Below are positions 15,234 through 21,716 of a stretch of DNA of 21,716 nt, piece after piece (the stretch's first letter is position 1; every line of letters starts with the position of its first letter). Origin of the DNA: Acidimicrobiaceae bacterium (lineage in GTDB: Bacteria; Actinomycetota; Acidimicrobiia; Acidimicrobiales; Palsa-688); the NCBI GenBank assembly GCA_003156795.1, contig PMHU01000159.1, positions 3,511 through 25,226 on the forward strand. The letters run 5' to 3'. Below the pieces are notes generated by a model that ran no database searches, was not told the origin of the DNA, and saw only the letters and a list, made by a program, of their open reading frames with translations. A program made the translations under genes and the position numbers.

Positions 15234-15299
15234 CGAATCCACCCAAGGACCCACCTGGGAGTGGACGACATCGAGGCCGCGAAAGCTGACAATCGATCC

Positions 15300-15842
15300 A
15301 TGAACCTCACCGACTACGTCCTCGACATCTCGCTGATCTCCCTGGTACTGCTCCAGATCCGGGGCCGGCGCCTGACCCGACGCAACCTGATCCTGCCGGT
15401 GGCCATCTCCGGCTGGGCCGCCGCCAACTACCTGCACGGCATCCCCACCGCCGGCAACGACCTGGTCCTGGTCGGACTGGCCGCCGGCCTCGGCATCACC
15501 TTGGGCGCCCTGTGCGGACTCTTCACCCGGGTGAGCACCGATCCCGACGGACATCCGGTGGCCAAGGCCGGTGCCATAGCCGCCATCCTGTGGGTGGCCG
15601 GGGTCGGCACCCGTTTCGCCTTCCAGCTCTACGCCTCCCATGGCGGCGGCGCATCCGTGGGCCGCTTCTCCGCCGCCCACTCCATCACGTCGGGCGAGGC
15701 CTGGGTCGCCGCTCTTATCCTGATGGCCGTGGGCGAGGCGCTAACCAGGACAGCCGTGGTCGCCTACCGCGGTTACCAGCTCGCCCCGTCGCACTTCATC
15801 GGCCGACCGAACATGATGGCCGCCGGTGATCGCGCTTACTGA
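15300..15842 (+). CDS. Small integral membrane protein upstream of a two-component system
   Basis: The protein has 180 residues from ATG 15300 and at least four hydrophobic segments: LDISLISLVLLQIRG, LILPVAISGWAAANYL, LVLVGLAAGLGITLGALCGLF and AGAIAAILWVAGVGTRFAFQL, with another near WVAALILMAVGEALTR. I do not recognise a named domain with certainty; it resembles small actinobacterial membrane proteins that precede sensor kinases. A GTG at 15261 would add 13 polar residues. I prefer the ATG because the fold appears to begin with NLTDYVLDISL. Its end overlaps the kinase gene by 17 bases, so the two are co-translated, and it may help the kinase sense the membrane or cell wall. Confidence 0.8.
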   Translation: MNLTDYVLDISLISLVLLQIRGRRLTRRNLILPVAISGWAAANYLHGIPTAGNDLVLVGLAAGLGITLGALCGLFTRVSTDPDGHPVAKAGAIAAILWVAGVGTRFAFQLYASHGGGASVGRFSAAHSITSGEAWVAALILMAVGEALTRTAVVAYRGYQLAPSHFIGRPNMMAAGDRAY

Positions 15843-16956
15843 TCCCGCCGGGAACAGGCCGCCGCTCGCGGCGGTAATCAACCTGGCTTCCCTCTCCCTG
15901 CTCGTATGGGGTGTCACCACCGAGGCCCACCTGGGCTTCGGTGGTCGGCATTTGGTGGCCCTGGTCGCTCTCGTCCTCGCCACCTCGGCGTGGGTCGGAT
16001 GGTTGCTGGCCCGCCAGTACTGCTGGCCCGGTTACGCAGCGGCCTCGTTGTTGGTGACGGGCGTGGCCGGCGGGGTGCTGACGCCGTTCGCCTCGCTGGG
16101 TCTGGTCTTCGCCGGCGTGGCGGCGCTCGGTGCGACCATCGCGTGGGACTTCGACAAGGCGGTGTGGATCGTGCTGTGCGGCCCGGCTGCCATGGCGATC
16201 GCCCTCCCGGCAGCCGGGCACAGCCTGGCCCCCTTGGGCGCCGGGGCGGCGGCGGTGGTGGCGGGCGCGGCCATGGGCATCAGCCGGCGCCAGGCCATGC
16301 AGGAAACGGCCCGGGCGGCCGAGATCCGGGTGAGCGAGGCCAGGGCGGACGCCGAGCAGGCCCGGGCCGAATTGCTGGCCGGGCGCAACCACCTGGCCCG
16401 GGAACTGCACGACATCCTGGCCCACACCCTGTCTGCTTCATCCCTGCAGTTGGAAGCCCTAGACGCCGTCGTCAGCGCCGGTGAGGTCAGCCCCGAAGTC
16501 CGCGAGCAGCTCGACGTGGTCAAGCGGCTGGTGCGAAGCGGGCTGGACGAGGCCAAAGGAGCGGTCCGGGCTCTGCGGGAGGACCTTCCTCCCCTCGTGG
16601 AGCTGCTGGCCCAGCTGGCCGATGACCGCGGCGCCGCCTTGACCGTGACCGGGACTCCCCGCCGGCTGGGACCGGAGGTTTCGCTGGCCCTGTACCGGGT
16701 GGCCCAGGAGGCCCTCACCAACGTGGTCAAGCACGCCGCGGGCGCCACCGCCGACATGGGCCTGGCCTTCGACGACGGCCAGGTGTCGCTCTCGGTCACC
16801 AACGACGTCCCCCCCACCAACGGGTCTCCTCTTTCCACATCGGGGGGCGGCTACGGAATCCAGGGGATAAAAGAACGGGTCCTCTTGCTGGGCGGCCAAG
16901 TCGAGACCGGTCCCACCGGTGACGGCTGGAAGGTGCTCGTGGAGGTACCGGCTTGA
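15826..16956 (+). CDS. NarL-type sensor histidine kinase
   Basis: The protein has 376 residues. Several hydrophobic segments fill roughly residues 12-155, with little outside the membrane, so the stimulus is probably sensed in or near the membrane. A linker coiled coil (ISRRQAMQETARAAEIRVSE) precedes the HisKA_3 domain with H195 (NHLARELHDILAHTLS). The HATPase_c domain has an N-box (ALTNVVKHA, N299) and a GGYGIQGIKERVLLLGG motif. It should autophosphorylate and pass phosphate to the response regulator made from the next gene. The GTG start at 15826 lies inside the upstream membrane gene (17-base overlap), and the stop overlaps the regulator start (TTGA). A stimulus cannot be read from sequence. 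Confidence 0.93.
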   Translation: MIALTDPAGNRPPLAAVINLASLSLLVWGVTTEAHLGFGGRHLVALVALVLATSAWVGWLLARQYCWPGYAAASLLVTGVAGGVLTPFASLGLVFAGVAALGATIAWDFDKAVWIVLCGPAAMAIALPAAGHSLAPLGAGAAAVVAGAAMGISRRQAMQETARAAEIRVSEARADAEQARAELLAGRNHLARELHDILAHTLSASSLQLEALDAVVSAGEVSPEVREQLDVVKRLVRSGLDEAKGAVRALREDLPPLVELLAQLADDRGAALTVTGTPRRLGPEVSLALYRVAQEALTNVVKHAAGATADMGLAFDDGQVSLSVTNDVPPTNGSPLSTSGGGYGIQGIKERVLLLGGQVETGPTGDGWKVLVEVPA

Positions 16957-17603
16957 GGATCGTCATCGCCGACGACCAGCGGGTGGTCCGCGAAGGTCTG
17001 GCCACCATCGTCGGCACCCTCGCCGACGTCGAAGTGGTGGGCCTGGCCGCCAACGGGCAAGAGGCGGTGACCCTCACGGCCGAGCACGCACCGGACGTGG
17101 TCTTGATGGACCTGCGCATGCCGGTGATGGACGGGGCCGAAGCCACCGCCGCCATCCGGTCCCGACACCCGGCCACCCAGGTGGTGGTCCTCACCACTTA
17201 CGCCGACGACGAGTCCATCCTGTCCGCCCTGTCGGCCGGCGCGGCCGGGTACCTGACCAAGGACGCCACCCGCGACGACATCCGCCGTTCACTCGAAGCG
17301 GCCGCGGCGGGACAGGCCGTGCTCGACCCGGCCGTCCAAGCCGCCCTCGTCCGCGCCGCCCAGGTAGGAGCGCGTTCGCAGGCCGGGCCGCCACCGGCGA
17401 AGGACCTGCCGGACGGCCTGACCGAGCGGGAGGCCGAAGTGCTGGCCCTGATCGCTCAGGGCCGGTCCAACGGCGAGATCGCCGCCGACCTGTACGTCGC
17501 CGAAACCACGGTGAAGACCCACGTCAATCGCATCTTCGCCAAAACCGGCAGCCGCGACCGGACCCAGGCCGCCGCCTACGCCCACCGCCACGGGATGGCC
17601 TGA
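16953..17603 (+). CDS. NarL/LuxR-type response regulator
   Basis: The protein has 216 residues. The receiver domain (about 1-120) has the acidic pair IADDQ, the phosphoacceptor D53 in VLMDLRMPVMDG, LTTYAD, and the conserved Lys in GYLTKDA. The LuxR helix-turn-helix (about 150-210) has LTEREAEVLALIAQGRSNGEIA and TVKTHVNRIFAKTG. It should dimerise on phosphorylation and bind promoter DNA. The TTG start at 16953 shares four bases with the kinase stop, typical of translational coupling. The lipoprotein hydrolase gene begins 19 bases later and may be its target or a fellow operon member. Confidence 0.95.
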   Translation: MRIVIADDQRVVREGLATIVGTLADVEVVGLAANGQEAVTLTAEHAPDVVLMDLRMPVMDGAEATAAIRSRHPATQVVVLTTYADDESILSALSAGAAGYLTKDATRDDIRRSLEAAAAGQAVLDPAVQAALVRAAQVGARSQAGPPPAKDLPDGLTEREAEVLALIAQGRSNGEIAADLYVAETTVKTHVNRIFAKTGSRDRTQAAAYAHRHGMA

Positions 17604-17622
17604 TGGTAGGAATGAAAACGGC

Positions 17623-18639
17623 ATGAGTGAAGTCGCCAACAAGGCCCGCAGACGCGACCACGCCAGACCGTCTCCACTGAGAACCGTCACGATCCTTCTG
17701 GGCGCGGTGGCCGTACTGGCCGCCGGCTGCGGTGGAGGCTCCAGCCACACCGCCTCGACGACCACGCCCTCGACGTCCACCACCTCCGACAGCACCGCCG
17801 CCACGGGCGACGGACCGGTCGTGCGGCCGCTCGACGTCACCGGCGCGCCGACCGAGATCGCCGATACCGCGGCGGGACGGGTCGGCTACCGGACGGTCGG
17901 CGCCGGCAGCCCACTCCTGCTCGTCATGGGGCTGAGCGGGTCCATGGACGATTGGGCGCCCGCCTTCGTCGCCACCCTGGCCGCCGACCACAAAGTCGTG
18001 ATGATGGACAACGCCGGAGTCGGCGACACCGCTCCTCTGGCCTCCCCTCTCAGCATCACCGAAATGGCGAACCAGACCAGCGCCTTGATATCGACCCTCC
18101 GACTGGGCTCCGTCGCCGTGCTCGGCTGGTCCATGGGCGGCATGATCGCCCAGGCCCTGGCGGTGCTCCATCCGGCCCAAGTGTCGAAGCTGGTGCTGGC
18201 CGCCACCCAGCCCGGGACCGGGCATGTGGTGCCGATTCCGCCGGCGGCGGCCGCGGCCGTGCTCAGCGCGAATCCGACCGAAGTCCTGTCCGTGCTGTTC
18301 CCGCCCAGCGCCAGCGCGGCGGAGGCGAACTACGTGGCCGGCATCATCAGCTATCCGAGCTTTTATCAAGCGTCGGCGGCCACCGTCGGTTCGCAAGCTC
18401 TGGCCATCGCGAACTGGCTGGAGGGCAAGGATCCGACGGGACTGCAGTTCGGACGGGTCCGGATCCCCACCCTGGTGGCCGACGGCACGTTGGATCAGCT
18501 GGATCCCAGCGCCAACGACCGGACGCTCGCCGCGATCGTGCCGGGCGCGAGCCTGCTCCTTTTCCCCGGCGCCGGCCACGCCTTCTTGTTCCAGGACTCG
18601 GCGAGCTTCCTTCCCGACGTGGAGCAGTTCCTGCGCTGA
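17623..18639 (+). CDS. Lipoprotein alpha/beta hydrolase
   Basis: The protein has 338 residues. A lipoprotein signal is clear: basic start, hydrophobic run (TVTILLGAVAVLAAGC) with the lipobox cysteine C36, then a long Ser/Thr-rich linker (about 37-62) that reaches away from the membrane. The alpha/beta hydrolase core has LLLVMGLSGSMDDW, the nucleophile elbow GWSMGG with S170, a likely acid at D287 (VADGTLD), and the base H319 (GAGHAFLF). The triad looks complete, so esterase or amidase activity on the outer face of the cytoplasmic membrane is likely; the substrate is unknown. It follows the two-component genes after 19 bases. Closest in look are generic actinobacterial alpha/beta-fold lipoproteins. 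Confidence 0.92.
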   Translation: MSEVANKARRRDHARPSPLRTVTILLGAVAVLAAGCGGGSSHTASTTTPSTSTTSDSTAATGDGPVVRPLDVTGAPTEIADTAAGRVGYRTVGAGSPLLLVMGLSGSMDDWAPAFVATLAADHKVVMMDNAGVGDTAPLASPLSITEMANQTSALISTLRLGSVAVLGWSMGGMIAQALAVLHPAQVSKLVLAATQPGTGHVVPIPPAAAAAVLSANPTEVLSVLFPPSASAAEANYVAGIISYPSFYQASAATVGSQALAIANWLEGKDPTGLQFGRVRIPTLVADGTLDQLDPSANDRTLAAIVPGASLLLFPGAGHAFLFQDSASFLPDVEQFLR

Positions 18640-18682
18640 ACCCGAGCCCAGCGAGGCCCCGAGGTCGATAACCGGACCTGAC

Positions 18683-18688
18683 TAGCCT
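18683..18688 (+). promoter_or_regulatory. TANNNT element 6 bases before the monooxygenase GTG (possible leaderless start)
   Basis: TAGCCT ends 6 bases before the GTG at 18695, and no ribosome binding site is visible ahead of that GTG. This spacing is typical of leaderless actinobacterial transcripts, so the monooxygenase/SDR pair may have its own promoter. A convincing -35 is missing. AGGTC (18662-18666) and GACCT (18675-18679) form a small inverted repeat just upstream. Confidence 0.35.
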
Positions 18689-18694
18689 GGCGAC

Positions 18695-20521
18695 GTGTCT
18701 GGGCTCGATCCAACGGCCGCCGGCTACGACCCCGAGGCCGTCCGTTCCAAGTACATCGCGGAGCGCGACAAGCGACTGGTCCCCGGACGCGCCGACATCC
18801 GCGACCTGCGAACCGACGAGCACTTCGCCCGCTACCGTGACGACCCGTTCACGCCCGTCATCGAGCGCCACCCGGTAGCCGACGAGGTCGACGTCGTGAT
18901 CGTGGGAGGGGGGATCGCCGGCATCCTCGCCGGCGCCCACCTGCGCAAAGCGGGTATCGAGCGGATCCGCATCGTCGACCAGGCGGGTGGCATCGGGGGC
19001 ACCTGGTATTGGAATCGCTACCCGGGCGTGATGTGTGACATCGAGTCGTACAGCTATCTGCCGATGCTCGAAGAGCTCGACTACGTCCCCACCCGGCGCT
19101 ACGCGTTCGGCGAGGAGATCCGATGCCACCTCGAGGCCATCGCCGAACGGTTCGACCTCGTAGCCGATGCCCTGTTTCACACTGGGGTTACCCGGGCCGA
19201 CTGGCACGAGGAAACGGCCCGGTGGCAGATCAGCACCGACCGCGGCGACCAGGTCAGCTGCCGGTGGTACGTGCTGGCCGTGGGTATCCTCAACCTTCTC
19301 AAGCTGCCCGCCATCGCGGGCATGGAGGACTTCGCCGGGCGTTCGTTCCACACGGCGCGGTGGGACTACGGCTACACCGGCGGCGGGCCGGACGAGCCGC
19401 TCACGTCCCTGGCGGACAAGATCGTCGCCCTGGTCGGAACCGGGGCGAGCGGCATCCAATGCGTGCCGCCGCTGGCCGAGTCGGCCAAGCACCTCTACGT
19501 GTTCCAGCGCACCCCTTCGGCCATCGGCGAGCGGGGCAACCGGCCGACCGATCCCGACTTCGCCGACGGGCTCGAGCCCGGCTGGCAGCGCGACCGAATG
19601 GACAACCTCCAGTCGATCATCCTGGGCCGTCCTGTCGAGGTCGACCAGGTGGACGACGGGTGGACGCACCACTGGGCCGCCGTCCACAACCCCCCACGCC
19701 ATAAAGGCATGACGACGGCCGAGTACGTGCGCGGCGCCGAGGCGCTCGACTACTCGGTCATGGAAGTCCACCGGGGCCGGGTGGCGGAGCTGGTGGCCGA
19801 CCCGGCGACGGCCGAGATCCTCAAGCCTTACTACCGGTACCTCTGCAAGCGGCCGTGCTTCCACGACGAGTACCTGCCTGCGTTCAACAACCCCAAGGTC
19901 ACGTTGATCGACTGCCCGGCCGGCATCGAGCGGATCACCCCTCGTGGCCCGGTCGTCAACGGGCAGCAGTACGAGGTCGACTGCATCATCTACGGCACGG
20001 GCTTCGAGGCCGAGCTCACCCCGCTTTACCGTCGCGCCGGCCACGACATCGTCGGACGCGGCGGCGTCACCCTGGCCGACAAGTGGGCCGGCGGCAGCGC
20101 CAGCCTGTTCGGGATGATGAGCCGCGGCTTCCCGAACCTGTTCGTCATGCCGGCTCCCGGACAGCAGGCGGTGGTGACCGTCAACTACACGCAGCTGGCC
20201 GTCCTCGGAGCCGAGTTCGTCGGTGGCGCCGTCGGCCTTCTGGAGAAGGAGGGCGTCGACGTGTTCGACGTGAGCGCCGAAGCCGAGGAGGCGTGGACGC
20301 AGAAAATCGTCGACTCTTTCATCGACGGCAGCGCCGTCATGTCCGCCTGCACGCCGTCTCGCATCAACAACGAGGGCCACCCCGAAGCGATGAACCCCCG
20401 CAACGGTAACTACGGCCGCGGCATGGGCGACTGGTTCGCCTACCGCGACCTGCTGGAGCACTGGCTCGAGGCCGGCGACTTCGAAGGCCTCGAGATCGAG
20501 GAGCGGTCGACGGCGTCGTGA
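18695..20521 (+). CDS. Baeyer-Villiger-type flavin monooxygenase
   Basis: The protein has 608 residues, within the range for Baeyer-Villiger monooxygenases. An N-terminal extension of about 65 residues precedes the FAD Rossmann motif VGGGIAG (70-76). GGTWYWNRYPGVMCDIESYSY is the strongly conserved FAD/active-site stretch of the family. The fingerprint FAGRSFHTARWD (213-224) fits FxGxxxHxxxW(P/D), and a second Rossmann motif VGTGASGIQ (247-255) should bind NADPH. Conserved GTGFEAELTPLYRR and a substrate-side C-terminal part follow. Such enzymes insert oxygen next to a ketone, forming esters or lactones; the substrate is unknown, but steroid, terpenoid or cyclic ketone breakdown is common. The GTG start has no ribosome binding site. 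Its stop overlaps the SDR gene start in GTGA. Confidence 0.92.
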   Translation: MSGLDPTAAGYDPEAVRSKYIAERDKRLVPGRADIRDLRTDEHFARYRDDPFTPVIERHPVADEVDVVIVGGGIAGILAGAHLRKAGIERIRIVDQAGGIGGTWYWNRYPGVMCDIESYSYLPMLEELDYVPTRRYAFGEEIRCHLEAIAERFDLVADALFHTGVTRADWHEETARWQISTDRGDQVSCRWYVLAVGILNLLKLPAIAGMEDFAGRSFHTARWDYGYTGGGPDEPLTSLADKIVALVGTGASGIQCVPPLAESAKHLYVFQRTPSAIGERGNRPTDPDFADGLEPGWQRDRMDNLQSIILGRPVEVDQVDDGWTHHWAAVHNPPRHKGMTTAEYVRGAEALDYSVMEVHRGRVAELVADPATAEILKPYYRYLCKRPCFHDEYLPAFNNPKVTLIDCPAGIERITPRGPVVNGQQYEVDCIIYGTGFEAELTPLYRRAGHDIVGRGGVTLADKWAGGSASLFGMMSRGFPNLFVMPAPGQQAVVTVNYTQLAVLGAEFVGGAVGLLEKEGVDVFDVSAEAEEAWTQKIVDSFIDGSAVMSACTPSRINNEGHPEAMNPRNGNYGRGMGDWFAYRDLLEHWLEAGDFEGLEIEERSTAS

Positions 20522-21716
20522 GCACTCGTCAACAGGTCGCCGTCGTGACCGGCGGCGGGGGCGGGATCGGAGCAGCCATCGCCGAGGAGCTCGGGCGAGG
20601 CGGGTGGTTCGTCGTCACCGTCGACCCTCTCGTGACCGTCGACGGCGCCGAGCAACTCCCGGACGCGGAGGAGACCACCGCCGGACGCATCGTGGCCGCG
20701 GGTGGCTCCGCCCAGGCCTCGCCGGTGTCGGTCACCGACGGAGAGGCGGTCGGCGGCCTGTTCCGGGAGATCGTCGAGGAGCGCGGCGGACTCGACGCCG
20801 TAATCAACGTCGCCGGCATCACCCGGCCGACCCACTTCGCCAAGGGCACCGAGGAGGACTGGCTGGCGGTGCTCGCTGTCCATCTAGAGGGATACCTCAA
20901 CGTGCTCGGCGCCGCCCTGCCGATCATGGCCGCCGCCGGGCACGGCCGCATCCTCGGCGTCACCTCCGGTTCGGGGTGGCGGGCTGCCGATGCTGGCGCC
21001 TACAGCTGCGCCAAGCGGGCCGTGGCCGCCCTGACCTGGCAACTGGGCCGGCAGGCGCCGGCGGGCGTGACCATCAACGCCATGTCGCCCATCGCGGCCA
21101 CGCGGATGGTCGCCGCCGCCCTCGAGCGCGCTCGTCAGGCGGGTCTGTCGGGTGGCGGCGGAATCTCGTTCACTTCGATGCCCGACCCCGAGGACCTCGG
21201 GCCGCTCGGGGCCTACCTCGTCAGCGACCGATTCGCGTGGTGCACCGGCCGGGTCATCTTCGCCGGCGGCTCGGAGACGGCCGTGGTCGACGAGCCCCGC
21301 CTCCTCGAGGTGGTGCGCACCGACGAGGTGGTCTCCCTCCCCCGGGTTCTCGAAGCCGTCATCCCCGGAGTGTTCGCCACGGCCGAGACCTACCAAGCGA
21401 GCCAAGGCGGCAGCAATCCCCGGTTCGGGCCGATCTTCGCCGAATCCGCTCCCGACGACCTCACATCGGCGCACGTGCGATCTTGTGCTCTAGTCACCGA
21501 CCGCCCAGGATTGGCCGCGTCACTCGAGGCCGCCCTCCGCACGCGGTCCATCGCCTCCCACCGCGTCGAGGTCGCTCACGGGTTCGGCGACGCCGCCAAC
21601 GCGTTGAGCTCCGTCGTCTCAGCCGCGGGCCCGATAGACGCCATCGTCGTGGCGCTCGCCGGTGGCCGCCCGACGACCATTGGGACAAACGGTTGGGAGC
21701 GGGTGCTCGCCGAGCA
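20518..21716 (+). CDS. Short-chain dehydrogenase/reductase with an added C-terminal Rossmann-like half (3' end cut off)
   Basis: The frame is open from the GTG at 20518 to the right edge, giving 399 visible residues and no stop. Residues 1-260 form a normal SDR: TGGGGGIG (11-18), N97 in NVAG, S150/S152, and Y162-x3-K166 (YSCAK). The usual SDR would stop near 250-270 residues. Here it continues with a linker and, from about 320, a second Rossmann-like segment (ALVTDRPGLAASLEAAL, then GPIDAIVVALAGG and GWERVLAE) that resembles a degenerate SDR. A double-SDR protein is therefore likely. NAD(P)-dependent oxidation of an alcohol to a ketone would feed the monooxygenase directly. The start overlaps the monooxygenase stop by 4 bases. 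Confidence 0.9.
   Translation, partial: MSTRQQVAVVTGGGGGIGAAIAEELGRGGWFVVTVDPLVTVDGAEQLPDAEETTAGRIVAAGGSAQASPVSVTDGEAVGGLFREIVEERGGLDAVINVAGITRPTHFAKGTEEDWLAVLAVHLEGYLNVLGAALPIMAAAGHGRILGVTSGSGWRAADAGAYSCAKRAVAALTWQLGRQAPAGVTINAMSPIAATRMVAAALERARQAGLSGGGGISFTSMPDPEDLGPLGAYLVSDRFAWCTGRVIFAGGSETAVVDEPRLLEVVRTDEVVSLPRVLEAVIPGVFATAETYQASQGGSNPRFGPIFAESAPDDLTSAHVRSCALVTDRPGLAASLEAALRTRSIASHRVEVAHGFGDAANALSSVVSAAGPIDAIVVALAGGRPTTIGTNGWERVLAE

Noticed and set aside
18347..20461. A 704-codon open frame on the minus strand
   Set aside because: It is antisense to the flavin monooxygenase and the lipoprotein hydrolase end, both of which have clear motifs. The long frame is a by-product of high GC content.
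1..21716. tRNA, rRNA, CRISPR arrays, intact insertion sequences, phage or defence modules
   Set aside because: No cloverleaf-like region, spaced repeat array, transposase motif with terminal repeats, or defence gene was seen while reading both strands.

Overview
The window looks like chromosomal DNA from a high-GC actinomycete. An Acidimicrobiia-like or related soil lineage would fit, but this is inferred from gene content and not proven. The evidence is the strong G/C bias at third codon positions, frequent GTG/TTG starts with ATGA/GTGA/TTGA overlaps, and a fused SARP/BTAD-cyclase-ATPase regulator. Families tied to mycothiol (a DUF664 DinB and a maleylpyruvate-isomerase-like protein) and to F420 (a DUF385 nitroreductase) point the same way. 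I see no rRNA, tRNA, CRISPR array, intact insertion sequence, phage module or replication origin.

Left part (1-5043): a large minus-strand regulator runs off the left edge. A gene-poor stretch with a short tandem repeat follows. Next comes a secreted protein carrying two near-identical cysteine-containing 123-residue repeats, then a strong hairpin, a perfect 16-bp palindrome and a Pro/Gly-rich three-helix membrane protein.

Middle part (5218-12908): a DinB/DUF664 protein; a TetR regulator divergent from a two-gene operon (zinc alcohol dehydrogenase plus a crotonase-fold protein); a secreted GH114-type glycosidase; a VC0807-like membrane protein; an ABM-domain monooxygenase; a GlxA-type AraC regulator divergent from a small unknown gene; and a DUF385 nitroreductase. 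The last two converge on a nearly perfect 32-nt palindrome.

Right part (12971-21716): a secreted SGNH hydrolase broken by a frameshift; a mycothiol-type DinB protein; and a plus-strand series that may be one transcription unit. The series is a TetR regulator with no normal start codon, a membrane protein, a NarL-type sensor kinase and response regulator (both overlapping their upstream gene), a lipoprotein alpha/beta hydrolase, a Baeyer-Villiger-type flavin monooxygenase, and an SDR protein that continues past the right edge into a second Rossmann-like half.

Most of the window is ordinary accessory metabolism and regulation. The points that merit a second look are the duplicated Cys repeat, the two-part SDR beside the monooxygenase, the missing start codon of the second TetR gene, the frameshifted SGNH gene, and the strong palindromes.
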